A stretch of DNA of 28,876 nt from Candidatus Dadabacteria bacterium (GTDB lineage: Bacteria; Desulfobacterota_D; UBA1144; Nemesobacterales; UBA2774): the NCBI GenBank assembly GCA_004356555.1, contig SMWY01000029.1:1-28876 (forward strand), given 5' to 3'. The notes beneath the pieces are model-generated. The model was not told the DNA's origin. It saw only the letters and a program-made list of their open reading frames with translations, and ran no database searches. The position numbers were made by a program, and so were the translations under genes. Shown in pieces: positions 1 through 8,179 of the stretch. Each line of letters starts with the position of its first letter. The stretch's first letter is position 1.

Positions 1-175
1 CCTCTTTAGCTTTTCTGTAAAAATCATATGCACCAAAAAGATTACCATGATCCGTAAGAGCTACCGCCTCCATGCCAAACTCTTTGGCTTGTGGAAAGAG
101 GTCTTCAAATTTTATAGCTCCGTCTAAAAGTGAATACTGTGAATGAAGATGGAGATGAACAAATCCTTGTGACAT
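1..175 (-). CDS. dnaE: DNA polymerase III subunit alpha, N-terminal fragment (cut by window edge)
   Basis: The 58 codons present encode the start of the replicative polymerase catalytic subunit. The fragment opens MSQGFVHLHLHSQYSLLDGA, the hallmark N-terminal PHP-domain motif of DnaE, and continues to LTDHGNLFGAYDFY, the next conserved PHP motif. The remaining roughly 1,000 residues lie outside the window. The ATG at 175 is chosen because family members begin only a few residues before the HLH motif. No Shine-Dalgarno sequence precedes it. A TATAAT box ends 7 bases upstream, so the mRNA may be leaderless. The gene is divergent from ftsY. Identity is secure from the motif, but nothing can be said about the polymerase domain. 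Confidence 0.93.
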   Translation of the reverse strand, partial: MSQGFVHLHLHSQYSLLDGAIKFEDLFPQAKEFGMEAVALTDHGNLFGAYDFYRKAKE

Positions 176-182
176 TTAAAGT

Positions 183-212
183 ATTATATCTAAGAAGATT
201 GAAGCTTTACAA
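183..212 (-). promoter_or_regulatory. Promoter of dnaE, placing transcription start at or next to the ATG
   Basis: On the minus strand TTGTAA (207-212) is followed after 18 bases by a perfect TATAAT (183-188). Only 7 bases separate the -10 box from the dnaE ATG at 175. The expected transcription start is therefore about 1 base before the start codon, giving a leaderless or nearly leaderless mRNA. The -35 box matches the consensus at only part of its positions; the -10 box is exact. Confidence 0.6.
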
Positions 213-450
213 GTGGGGAAAAAACATCATGTGATTTCCGTTATTTACAACACACATATTTCTACTATCCGCTAAAGAAGTATTAATATCAGTGTCCAAG
301 AATATTGAAAAGAACCATCTAAAAAGTATATTAACCACAAATTATACAAACCATTAAAGCACTTTCTTTATGTCATATGTTATTCTAGTTAGTCTAAATA
401 GTTGCTTTATATAACCGTGCTCAATTGATAGGAAGGAGGATATAGAAATA
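189..450. other. Divergent intergenic region dnaE-ftsY
   Basis: About 275 bases separate the two start codons. The dnaE side holds the promoter described separately. The ftsY side ends in a strong Shine-Dalgarno stretch, AAGGAGG at 433-439, 11 bases from the ATG. The rest is AT-rich, and I see no convincing -35/-10 pair for ftsY, no RNA gene and no repeat. Confidence 0.5.
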
Positions 451-1809
451 ATGGAAGTAATTTTATCAATGTTAAACAGCATTCCGAGTCCGTATTCAGA
501 CTTTGTTGCTGTAGCAGTCATATTTGTCTTAATAGCCGTAATCTCCTTTACTATAGCATTTTTCTTTGAGAGGAAAACTCAAAAGCAGGCTCAAGAACTT
601 GAAATAGAGGATGATGTTAAACCTCCAGCCGAGACACAGGAGGTTATAGAAGATCTTGATGTTGCAGGTGATCTAGAAGCTGTAAACGAGCCAATAGAGG
701 AAGTACCTGATATACAAGGTCCCGAATTGCAGACACAAACAACTCAATTAAGTGAAGAATTATTAGAAACCGACCCCCCCCCTCAAGAAATTTATGAGGA
801 AGAAGAAATAAAAACCGAAGAGATCGAAGAAGAACCCGAAGTGCTAATTGAGCCAACAGAGGAAGTTGAGGAAACAAAGGAGGGATTATTTGCAAGGCTT
901 CGCCGTGGACTTTCCAAAACTCAGGCGGGACTCCTTGGTAGATTAGACGAAATACTATCAAAAAGGGAAATTGACGAAAGCTTGTGGGATGATTTTGAAG
1001 AGACTCTTATAATGTCCGATTTGGGAGTTAATACAACCATGAAATTAAGAGAGAATATTGAAACAAAATTATCCAAGCAGTCTTTAAGTAGTGCAGAATC
1101 AATAACAGATACTCTTAAAGAAGAGATTCTAGAGATCTTAAGGAGTGCACAAGGCGCTCCGATTAAAGCTGATGTGAGCCCGTTTGTGATAATGGTCGCA
1201 GGAGTAAATGGAGTTGGAAAAACAACTACTATAGGGAAACTTGCCAACATGCTCAAACAAGATGGTAGAAAGGTAATGGTTGCGGCAGCGGACACTTTCA
1301 GGGCTGCTGCAACTGAACAGCTTGAGGTATGGTCCAAAAGAGTAGGAACAGATTTTATAAAAGGGAAAAGTGGCGGAGACCCGTCTTCGGTTGCTTTTGA
1401 CGCTGTAAAAGCAGCTGAAGCGAGGGGAACTGACATACTTATCATTGATACGGCAGGGAGACTCCATACTAAAGGAAATCTCATGGATGAGCTTACAAAA
1501 ATGAAAAGGATTATAAGGCGTGAACTAGAAGGGGCACCCCATGAAACTCTTTTGGTACTAGACGCCACGACAGGACAAAATGCAGTGCAGCAGGCTAAGT
1601 TGTTTAACGAGGCGATTGAAGTAACCGGAATAGTTCTTACAAAACTTGACGGTACTGCAAAAGGAGGGGTGATTGTTGCAATTGCCGATGAGCTAAATAT
1701 TCCGGTTAAATACATCGGAATAGGCGAGAGTCTGAGTGACCTTAGGGAATTTAATGCCGATGAATTTGTAGAGGCTCTTTTTTATTCCGGGGAGGAAATT
1801 GTTCATTAG
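451..1809 (+). CDS. ftsY: Signal recognition particle receptor FtsY
   Basis: SRP-family GTPase that docks ribosome-nascent chain-SRP complexes at the inner membrane for co-translational insertion. Residues about 18-39 form one hydrophobic membrane segment. Residues about 47-142 are a very acidic linker (the A region). The N domain starts near 145, followed by the G domain with G1 GVNGVGKTTT (251-260), DTAGR (333-337) and TKLDGTAKGG (397-406), and the closing GIGES-LSDLREF motif. An anchored N-terminus replaces the purely peripheral type seen in E. coli. AAGGAGG 11 bases upstream supports the start. The acidic linker contains a run of nine C bases (774-782), a possible slippage site. Next comes ribD after 59 bases, so the two could be cotranscribed. 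Confidence 0.96.
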   Translation: MEVILSMLNSIPSPYSDFVAVAVIFVLIAVISFTIAFFFERKTQKQAQELEIEDDVKPPAETQEVIEDLDVAGDLEAVNEPIEEVPDIQGPELQTQTTQLSEELLETDPPPQEIYEEEEIKTEEIEEEPEVLIEPTEEVEETKEGLFARLRRGLSKTQAGLLGRLDEILSKREIDESLWDDFEETLIMSDLGVNTTMKLRENIETKLSKQSLSSAESITDTLKEEILEILRSAQGAPIKADVSPFVIMVAGVNGVGKTTTIGKLANMLKQDGRKVMVAAADTFRAAATEQLEVWSKRVGTDFIKGKSGGDPSSVAFDAVKAAEARGTDILIIDTAGRLHTKGNLMDELTKMKRIIRRELEGAPHETLLVLDATTGQNAVQQAKLFNEAIEVTGIVLTKLDGTAKGGVIVAIADELNIPVKYIGIGESLSDLREFNADEFVEALFYSGEEIVH

Positions 1810-1868
1810 TATCTTATGGGACTCTTATACCAATAGTACAATCACGTTATTTCCCAATATAAAGAAAA

Positions 1869-2972
1869 ATGGATCAACACTCAAAATATATGTCCCTTGC
1901 TTTAAAGCTCGCAAAAAAAGCTGAGGGAATGACAAGCCCAAACCCACTGGTAGGAGCGGTATTAGTAAAACATGGCAAAATTATAGGACAGGGCTATCAT
2001 AAGAAAGCAGGGCTTCCTCATGCTGAAATAGAAGCTTTTAAAAATGCAGATAAAAAAAGAAATTCTCTTAAAGGAGCGACCCTCTATGTTACGCTTGAGC
2101 CTTGCTGTCATAAAGACAAAAGAACACCCCCATGCGTTAATACCATAATTGAAAAACAAATTTCAAAAGTTTTTGTTGCTATGCTCGATCCAAATCCTAA
2201 AGTATCGGGAAACGGAATTAAGAAGCTCAGAAAAAGTGCAATAGAGGTTGAAGTTGGAATTCTTGAAGAAAAAGCAAAAGAATTAAACGAAGCATTCTCT
2301 AAATACATAACCACCGGAAAGCCATTTGTTATCTTGAAACTTGCAGCCACTATGGACGGCAAGATTGCCGCTTATACAGGTGATTCCAAGTGGATAGGGA
2401 GCCCTACACAAAGGAAATACGCTCATCAACTGAGAAATAAAGTAGACGGGGTTATGGTCGGCATTGAAACTGTTCTTAAAGACAATCCCAGTCTTAATGT
2501 TAGGCTAGATAAAAAAACGAGCTATCCAGTCCCTATAGTTTTAGATAGCAAACTCAGGATTCCTATAGATTCAAATCTTCTATCTATTCATGAGCATTCA
2601 ATAATTGCAACATCATCTAAATCGTATCCTAGAAAAAAAGAGAAATTAATAAATCTAGGGGCAACAATTCTTCATTTAAAAGCGGACAAAAATGGGAAGC
2701 TGAACTTAAAAGAATTGGTTAAGCGCTTAGGTAAACATGGGATAACAAGTGTATTAATTGAGGGCGGAAGCAAGGTGGCGGCTTCTGCATTAAAAAGTGG
2801 AATAGTTGATAAAGTCGTTTTCTTTTACGCACCAAAAATAGTTGGATCAGAAGGCATTAGTATGATTGGTGAGCTTGGAATTTCAACAATTAAAAAATCG
2901 TTAGAAATAAAAGATATCAAGATAACAAAAATAAAAGATGAATTTATGATAGAGGGTTATCTAAAAAGATAA
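1869..2972 (+). CDS. ribD: Bifunctional riboflavin biosynthesis deaminase/reductase RibD
   Basis: Catalyses two successive steps of riboflavin synthesis: deamination of the pyrimidine from GTP cyclohydrolase II, then NADPH-dependent reduction of its ribosyl chain. The N-terminal cytidine-deaminase-type domain (about 1-145) shows the zinc motif HAE (51-53) and PCCHKDKRTPPC (78-89). The C-terminal reductase domain (about 150-367) opens with KPFVILKLAATMDGKIA and ends with LIEGG and the FFYAPKIVG strand typical of RibD. The length, 367 residues, is normal. The start is chosen because families begin just before YMxLALxLAKK. There is no Shine-Dalgarno, and a TATAAA stands at 1858-1863, so translation may be leaderless or coupled to ftsY. 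No other rib gene and no FMN riboswitch is visible nearby. Confidence 0.95.
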   Translation: MDQHSKYMSLALKLAKKAEGMTSPNPLVGAVLVKHGKIIGQGYHKKAGLPHAEIEAFKNADKKRNSLKGATLYVTLEPCCHKDKRTPPCVNTIIEKQISKVFVAMLDPNPKVSGNGIKKLRKSAIEVEVGILEEKAKELNEAFSKYITTGKPFVILKLAATMDGKIAAYTGDSKWIGSPTQRKYAHQLRNKVDGVMVGIETVLKDNPSLNVRLDKKTSYPVPIVLDSKLRIPIDSNLLSIHEHSIIATSSKSYPRKKEKLINLGATILHLKADKNGKLNLKELVKRLGKHGITSVLIEGGSKVAASALKSGIVDKVVFFYAPKIVGSEGISMIGELGISTIKKSLEIKDIKITKIKDEFMIEGYLKR

Positions 2973-3017
2973 TTTGGGTATTGATTGTTTTAAAATGGTA
3001 CAATCCTCTAAAGCATT

Positions 3018-3683
3018 ATGAGTAAGAGAAAACAAAATAGGGTAGGCCTTTTCGGAGGAACTTTTGATCCCATACATTATGGACACTTACGCGCCGCTGA
3101 AGAAATAAGACAAATCTTAAGCCTTAATAAAATTTATTTTATCCCCTCTGCCGTCCCACCCCATAAAGAAGATTCAAATATAACTCCGGCTGAAGACCGA
3201 CTTAAGATGTTAAGACTGGCCATAGAGGGGAATGAATATTTTGATATTTCAGAGTTTGAGCTCGAAAACAAAGCTCCTTCGTACACAGTTGATACATTAG
3301 AGCACTTAACCGTGGTTCACCCTGACTTGGAATTCTATTTTATAGTAGGCAATGAAATATTTAATCAAATTGAGAGCTGGAAGGATTATAGTAGACTATT
3401 TGAACTTTGTAGTTTTGCTGTAATCACAAGACCTGGTTTTTCAGATTTAGATTCGAACAAAATTCCTCTTGCACTTAAAGATGATTTCCGATATTATAAA
3501 AAGATAGAAAACGTGATTTCATATACTAAAAGCAGTTTAAAGGATATTGTATTTACTGAAATCAGAGGGATTGAGATTTCATCAACGGATATTAGAAACT
3601 TTGTAAAATCAAAAAAATCCATTAAATATCTTGTACCAAATAAAGTAGAAAAATTTATTATAACGGAAAAGTTATATGCTTAG
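3018..3683 (+). CDS. nadD: Nicotinate-nucleotide adenylyltransferase NadD
   Basis: Transfers AMP from ATP to nicotinate mononucleotide, the penultimate step of NAD synthesis. The Rossmann-type nucleotidyltransferase signature GGTFDPIHYGHL (13-24) contains the HxGH motif. Further family marks are FIPSAVPPHK, FIVGNEIFNQIESWKDY and the C-terminal ISSTDIRN motif around residue 187-194. The 221-residue length is standard. The start lies 45 bases after ribD. A TACAAT box at 2999-3004 leaves a predicted leader of only a few bases, and no Shine-Dalgarno is seen. The rsfS gene follows immediately, the widespread nadD-rsfS pairing. Confidence 0.95.
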   Translation: MSKRKQNRVGLFGGTFDPIHYGHLRAAEEIRQILSLNKIYFIPSAVPPHKEDSNITPAEDRLKMLRLAIEGNEYFDISEFELENKAPSYTVDTLEHLTVVHPDLEFYFIVGNEIFNQIESWKDYSRLFELCSFAVITRPGFSDLDSNKIPLALKDDFRYYKKIENVISYTKSSLKDIVFTEIRGIEISSTDIRNFVKSKKSIKYLVPNKVEKFIITEKLYA

Positions 3684-3687
3684 GAGG
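3682..3687 (+). promoter_or_regulatory. Shine-Dalgarno of rsfS, which decides its AUA start
   Basis: A perfect AGGAGG overlaps the nadD stop codon (TAG at 3681-3683) and lies 7 bases before the ATA at 3695. This is the best-matched ribosome binding site in this part of the window. Its only in-frame partner at proper spacing is that ATA. Confidence 0.8.
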
Positions 3688-3694
3688 CAGTTAA

Positions 3695-4090
3695 ATAGAT
3701 TCTAAGGAAAAGGCTATCTCTATTGCTCATGCAGCCTGGGAAAAGCAGGCTATTAATCCAATACTGCTCGAAGTTAAATCTTCGAGTGATGTAACTGATT
3801 ATTTCCTTATATGTAGTGCCAACTCTAACCGTGGTGTAAAAACTATAGTCGAGAATATAGAAAAGAAGGTAAAGGAAATTGGACAAAAAGTAATCGGCAT
3901 TGAAGGCTATGAGGTAGGTCAATGGGTACTTGTGGATTCAGCCGATGTAGTTGTACACATATTTTATGAACCGCTTAGGGAATTCTATAATTTAGAAAGC
4001 TTATGGATTGATGCTCCGCGGTTAAAACTTCCTTTTGAGGATAACCCGCCCCCACTTAAACCAAACCTTTCCCAAGAACTCTACGGATAA
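3695..4090 (+). CDS. rsfS: Ribosomal silencing factor RsfS (apparent AUA start codon)
   Basis: RsfS (Iojap/DUF143 family) binds ribosomal protein uL14 on the large subunit and blocks subunit joining in starvation. The 131-codon frame matches the family along its length: AISIAHAAWEKQA, then SSDVTDYFLICSANSNRGVKTI, GYEVGQWVLVDSADVVVHIF and the C-terminal REFYNLESLWIDAPRL. The frame has no ATG, GTG or TTG in its N-terminal part, and an in-frame TAA sits directly before ATA at 3695, so the family N-terminus can only start at or just after this point. AGGAGG 7 bases upstream supports ATA. The frame differs from nadD, so it is not a read-through fusion. A sequencing error turning ATG into ATA is the main alternative. 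Standard gene callers would miss this gene. Confidence 0.88.
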   Translation: MDSKEKAISIAHAAWEKQAINPILLEVKSSSDVTDYFLICSANSNRGVKTIVENIEKKVKEIGQKVIGIEGYEVGQWVLVDSADVVVHIFYEPLREFYNLESLWIDAPRLKLPFEDNPPPLKPNLSQELYG

Positions 4091-4170
4091 AATATTACTG
4101 AAGATAGGATATACAGACCTAGTTAATACTGTTTAAGTGAAATATTATACCAAGAAACACTACTTAAAGA

Positions 4171-5244
4171 TTACTGACCTTCTTCTACACCACGTCTTCT
4201 TATAAACGCAGGTATTTCAAACTCATCGTCTTCAACTTCGGATGGAAGTTGGGTGACAACCTTTTGCAACCTTTCCGCTTTAGCAGACTTTATTCCTGTA
4301 GCAATCACGGTGAGTTGTACTGCTTCCTTATAATCATGGTTGAACACTAATCCAAAAATTAAGTTCACATCTTCATGCGCTCGCTCTTTTATATAATTGC
4401 AAGCCTCGTTAAGCTCTTCTATTCCAAAATCTGGGGAAGCCGTAACGTTAAGTAAAATACCAGTCGCTCCTTCAATGGATATGTCTTCAAGAAGAGGGCT
4501 TGTAATGGCAGCCTCTGCTGCTTCGATTGCCCTGTTATTACCCTCTGCGTAACCTGCACCCATGAGAGCTTTACCACCATTCTCACCCATTATGCTCTTT
4601 ACGTCGGCAAAATCGACGTTGATATAGCCGGTCCCGGTAATTATATCGGAAATACCACGTACTGCCTGATGAAGTACTTCATCAGCTTTCTTAAATGCAT
4701 CCAAAATGCTTACCTTATGAACTTCCGTAAGCCTATCATTGGGAATTACAATTAGGGTATCAACTTCCCCGTCCATATTGCCAATACCGTCGACCGCCTG
4801 CTTATTTCTTTTGGGGCCCTCAAATCCAAAGGGTTTTGTTACCACCCCTATTGTCAAAGCTCCAATTTCTCTAGCAGCCTGTGCAATAATGGGAGAAGCA
4901 CCGGTTCCGGTACCGCCGCCCATTCCAGCAGTGATAAAAACCATATCAGCACCTTCAAGAGCTTCGGCGATCTTAGCCTGATCTTCAATAGCAGCCTCTC
5001 TACCTAAGTTCGGGTCTCCACCTGAACCAAGACCTTTGGTTGTTCTTGTACCGATCTGGAGTTTATTAGGTGCAAGGGATTTTCTAAGGTCCTGTGCGTC
5101 AGTATTTGCTACTATGAATTCAACGCCGTTTAATCCCCTCTCTATCATAGCGTTAACGGCATTTCCTCCGGCGCCGCCAACTCCTATGACTTTTATTTTT
5201 GCTCTTTGTTCCACGTTTGTATCTTCAAGTTCAAAATTGGCCAT
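4171..5244 (-). CDS. ftsZ: Cell division protein FtsZ
   Basis: Tubulin-like GTPase that polymerises into the Z ring at midcell. The N-terminal nucleotide-binding domain shows GVGGAGGNAV (21-30) and the tubulin signature GGGTGTG (109-115). The T7 synergy loop NVDFADVKSIM is at 209-219. The conserved C-terminal peptide EIPAFIRRRG (343-352), which docks FtsA and related tethers, ends the protein. Only about 20 residues separate the folded domain (ending near VIATGI) from this peptide, shorter than the linker of model species. A GCAGGAGGG ribosome site lies about 10 bases before the ATG. It is the last gene of the minus-strand cluster and converges on rsfS across 80 bases that show no clear intrinsic terminator. 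Confidence 0.98.
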   Translation of the reverse strand: MANFELEDTNVEQRAKIKVIGVGGAGGNAVNAMIERGLNGVEFIVANTDAQDLRKSLAPNKLQIGTRTTKGLGSGGDPNLGREAAIEDQAKIAEALEGADMVFITAGMGGGTGTGASPIIAQAAREIGALTIGVVTKPFGFEGPKRNKQAVDGIGNMDGEVDTLIVIPNDRLTEVHKVSILDAFKKADEVLHQAVRGISDIITGTGYINVDFADVKSIMGENGGKALMGAGYAEGNNRAIEAAEAAITSPLLEDISIEGATGILLNVTASPDFGIEELNEACNYIKERAHEDVNLIFGLVFNHDYKEAVQLTVIATGIKSAKAERLQKVVTQLPSEVEDDEFEIPAFIRRRGVEEGQ

Positions 5245-5284
5245 AACCTATTACCCTCCTGCAGTATATTAAATCCATTGTAAC

Positions 5285-6517
5285 CTAAAAATACTCTTGA
5301 AACCAGTCTTGCATGCTCTCAAATATTTTTTTAAAGACGTTTTCATCGCGAATCCGGAGTTTTTTTTCCCCCTTGTACCCCGCGCCATAAAGGACTAAAC
5401 CAACCCCAGTCGAGTAAACCGGGTTAGCTATTATGTCAGTTAAACCACCTACTTCTGTAGGAATACCCATTCTTACGGGCATTCCAAGAACACGTTCAGA
5501 GAGTTCAACTGTACCATTCATAATAACACTCCCGCCAGTTATCACAACACCGGCATGAACTAATTCTTCATAGCCTGATTTTTGAATTTCACTCTTTGCA
5601 AGCATAAATATTTCTTCCATCCTGGGTTCAATTACCATAGCCAGGTCTTTTCTAGAAATCTTTCTAAAATGTTTGCCCCCAACGCTAGGCACTTCAATCT
5701 CATCTTCCGGAGAAACAAGCTCTGCCAATGCTGTTCCGTGCTTCTCTTTAATTTTTCTAGCTTCCCCTAGCGGTGTTGATAAACCAAGCGCTATATCTCT
5801 GTCTATATTATCTCCACCCAGGGTTACAGTATCCGTGTACCTTACACTCCCATCAACGAAAAGAGCTATATCCGTAGTTCCTCCGCCACAGTCAATTAGA
5901 ACTACTCCAATTTCTTTTTCATCCTCAGTCAGAACAGCTTCACTGGAGGCCAATTGTTCAAGCACAACATCAGTGACATCCATTCCTGCCCCGTGTATGC
6001 ATTTTACTAAGTTCTGGGCCGATGTGACCTGGCCCGTAACAATATAAACTTTTGTCTCAAGCTTGATTCCATATATACCGACCGGATCTTTTATTCCAGC
6101 CTGACCGTCTACAATATATTCTTGTGGAATAACATGAATGATTTCTCTATCGGCAGGAATTAATACGGCATTAGCCGATTCAATAACTCTGTCGAGATCA
6201 CGCCTGGTCACCTCGCGCTCCCTTATAGTAATCATTCCATGGCCGCTGACTCCCTTTATATGACCTCCGGCAATACCTACAAAGACGGCCCTGATTTCAC
6301 ATCCGGCCATATGCTCGGCTTCTTCCACAGCGTTTTTAACAGATTGGATAGTGTTCTCAATATTAACAACAACGCCTCTTTTGAGACCATATGAAGGGTA
6401 TGTTCCCACACCTATAATCTCTACTTCTTCAGTTTGTGGATTAAGCTCTCCGACAATAGCGCATATTTTTGTAGTGCCTATATCCAAACCTATGATCAAG
6501 TTTTGCTCTTTACCCAT
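5285..6517 (-). CDS. ftsA: Cell division protein FtsA
   Basis: Actin-like ATPase that tethers FtsZ filaments to the membrane and recruits later division proteins. The actin-type phosphate-binding loop GLDIGTTKICAIVGE is at 10-24. A second phosphate motif, LIDCGGGTTDIALF, and the adenosine-region VVITGGSVIMNG follow. The last about 20 residues form an amphipathic helix (VFKKIFESMQDWFQEYF), the membrane-targeting sequence. The 410-residue length is normal. The ATG lies inside the end of ftsQ, an 8-base overlap, and 40 bases separate ftsA from ftsZ. Confidence 0.97.
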   Translation of the reverse strand: MGKEQNLIIGLDIGTTKICAIVGELNPQTEEVEIIGVGTYPSYGLKRGVVVNIENTIQSVKNAVEEAEHMAGCEIRAVFVGIAGGHIKGVSGHGMITIREREVTRRDLDRVIESANAVLIPADREIIHVIPQEYIVDGQAGIKDPVGIYGIKLETKVYIVTGQVTSAQNLVKCIHGAGMDVTDVVLEQLASSEAVLTEDEKEIGVVLIDCGGGTTDIALFVDGSVRYTDTVTLGGDNIDRDIALGLSTPLGEARKIKEKHGTALAELVSPEDEIEVPSVGGKHFRKISRKDLAMVIEPRMEEIFMLAKSEIQKSGYEELVHAGVVITGGSVIMNGTVELSERVLGMPVRMGIPTEVGGLTDIIANPVYSTGVGLVLYGAGYKGEKKLRIRDENVFKKIFESMQDWFQEYF

Positions 6518-7280
6518 CTTCTTTGGTTTCTATCCTCACAACAGGCAACTCAAAATTAACTACACCTATACTTTCCGAGCTAATATTTATATATGTTTCC
6601 TTAATGCCAAGCATCTCGGCATGAGAAATTATCTTTTCGATCTTACGCCACTTATTGACAATGTTTTTCGAATCAAATTCGATTTGTTTTTTATCAATTG
6701 TGAATAAGTTAATTCCGTATATTGAATCAAGATGGACTTCAGAAATTCTGCTCCAGTTTAGAACTTTGCTTCTTAAAGATAACTCCAATATTTGCAATGC
6801 CTCTTTTACAAGATCCGGATTATTTATACCTTCGCCTATCAGAACAGGAAAATCAAGACCCTCATCAAAATTTGCAGGTCCTAGTCTCTTACCAACCTTA
6901 CTTAAGTAATATAGCTCCCCGTCCTCATTAAATAAAAGGCAATATACTTCTTCCTCTACTATTTCAATATATACCTTTTTAGGGAACTCTTTTCTAACTG
7001 ATATGCTCTTTACCCAGGGATTTCTCAAAATATTTTCTTCGACTGCATCTTCAAAAAAGAAGATGCTGCTCTCGCCTTGCCTAAGACCTGATCTTTTCAG
7101 GATTTCCTTTTCTTTTATTCTTGTATTTCCGCTAATATTGATTTGCTCGACCGTGAAAATCCCCAGGTGAAGAGTAATGTACGTCGACACCCCTAATACA
7201 ATCAACACCAGGATAACCGAGAAGATTTTAATGTATTTGAGATATGAGAACTTGTTCTCTTCGTTATTTTGTTCGTTCAA
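6510..7280 (-). CDS. ftsQ: Cell division protein FtsQ (DivIB)
   Basis: Single-pass division protein that, with FtsL and a FtsB-like partner, controls septal synthesis by FtsW/FtsI. A cytoplasmic tail rich in N, E and K is followed by one membrane segment (about 17-38). The POTRA domain comes next: FTVEQINISGNTRI to RNPWVKSISVRKEFPKKVYIEI. The C-terminal beta domain is conserved mainly in pattern. The start codon is TTG, overlapping the murB stop in TTGA, with no suitable ATG nearby. This overlap implies translation coupled to murB. Confidence 0.93.
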   Translation of the reverse strand: MNEQNNEENKFSYLKYIKIFSVILVLIVLGVSTYITLHLGIFTVEQINISGNTRIKEKEILKRSGLRQGESSIFFFEDAVEENILRNPWVKSISVRKEFPKKVYIEIVEEEVYCLLFNEDGELYYLSKVGKRLGPANFDEGLDFPVLIGEGINNPDLVKEALQILELSLRSKVLNWSRISEVHLDSIYGINLFTIDKKQIEFDSKNIVNKWRKIEKIISHAEMLGIKETYINISSESIGVVNFELPVVRIETKEDG

Positions 7281-8179
7281 TTGTTTTCGTTTCCTATTAC
7301 TCTGACTTCCGTCTCAAGTTTAATTCCCCTTTGTAGAAGGGCTTCTCTCTTTGCAGTTTCTATAAGCTCTAAAACATCTCGAGCTGTTGCATTTCCTGAA
7401 TTTACTATGAAGTTGGCATGGAGATCTGAGAACTTAGCTCCCCCAATACCAAACCCCTTTAGCCCTAACTCTTCTATCAATTGCCCGGCAGCAATCTGAG
7501 GAGGGTTTTTAAAAATAGAACCTGTATTGGACATTTTGATAGGCTGAGTCAAATTTCTTTTTGTCATATAATTCTTTACACTGCGCACGCTTTCGGAGCT
7601 GTTTCCCTGTTCTAATTTGAATATGGCTTTTGTAATTACACTGCCCTCAGGCAAGTGACTTTTTCGATATTCAAACTTTATCTCGCTTCTGCTTAATGCG
7701 ATTTCTTCCCCACGTAACCAAATCCAAACGGTATCAACAACATCTTTGATCTCTCCATCATTTGCGCCCGCATTCATAAAAATCCCACCCCCCACAGTAC
7801 CTGGAATACCGGCAGCAAACTCAAACCCGGTGAGCCCTGCCTTAATCGTCTTATTTAATATCGTGCCGAGTATTGCTCCTGACTCTGCTAATACTTTTGT
7901 CTCGTCGATTATTTCAATTTTTTTTAATTTCTTAGTAGAGATGACTACTCCTGAAATGCCCTTGTCATATACAATCGTGTTAGAGCCCTCCCCAAGAACA
8001 ACCCAGGGTACATTAGAGGAAGATAGCAAATTAAGGAGTTCTAGAAATTCACTACTGTTATTCGGCTGGACAACGAGGTCGGCCAGACCACCCACTCTGA
8101 GCCAAGTGTATTTTTTCATTGGATATAGACAGCTTACAGTACAACCGATAGTCTCAATTTCCATAATTAAATCGTTCAC
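7277..8179 (-). CDS. murB: UDP-N-acetylenolpyruvoylglucosamine reductase MurB
   Basis: FAD-dependent reductase that converts UDP-GlcNAc-enolpyruvate to UDP-MurNAc. The FAD-binding part shows TWLRVGGLADLVV, VVLGEGSNTIVYDKG and AAGIPGTVGGGIFMNAGANDGEI. The catalytic parts show YRKSHLP, the NTGSIFKNP serine motif and the C-terminal LETEVRVIG glutamate. The 300-residue length and motif layout suggest the shorter type II class seen in Gram-positive and many other bacteria rather than the E. coli type. The GTG start overlaps the murC stop in GTGA. An in-frame ATG five codons later is the alternative start. Confidence 0.96.
   Translation of the reverse strand: MNDLIMEIETIGCTVSCLYPMKKYTWLRVGGLADLVVQPNNSSEFLELLNLLSSSNVPWVVLGEGSNTIVYDKGISGVVISTKKLKKIEIIDETKVLAESGAILGTILNKTIKAGLTGFEFAAGIPGTVGGGIFMNAGANDGEIKDVVDTVWIWLRGEEIALSRSEIKFEYRKSHLPEGSVITKAIFKLEQGNSSESVRSVKNYMTKRNLTQPIKMSNTGSIFKNPPQIAAGQLIEELGLKGFGIGGAKFSDLHANFIVNSGNATARDVLELIETAKREALLQRGIKLETEVRVIGNENN

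Noticed and set aside
921..1715. Long minus-strand open frame (264 codons) opposite ftsY
   Set aside because: It is the complement of the conserved ftsY GTPase domain, with low-complexity Ser/Ala/Val content and no recognisable motif.
4132..4168. Inverted repeat TTTAAGT/ACTTAAA between rsfS and ftsZ as a bidirectional terminator
   Set aside because: The stem is 7 pairs, almost all A-T, with a 23-base loop and no T run on either side.
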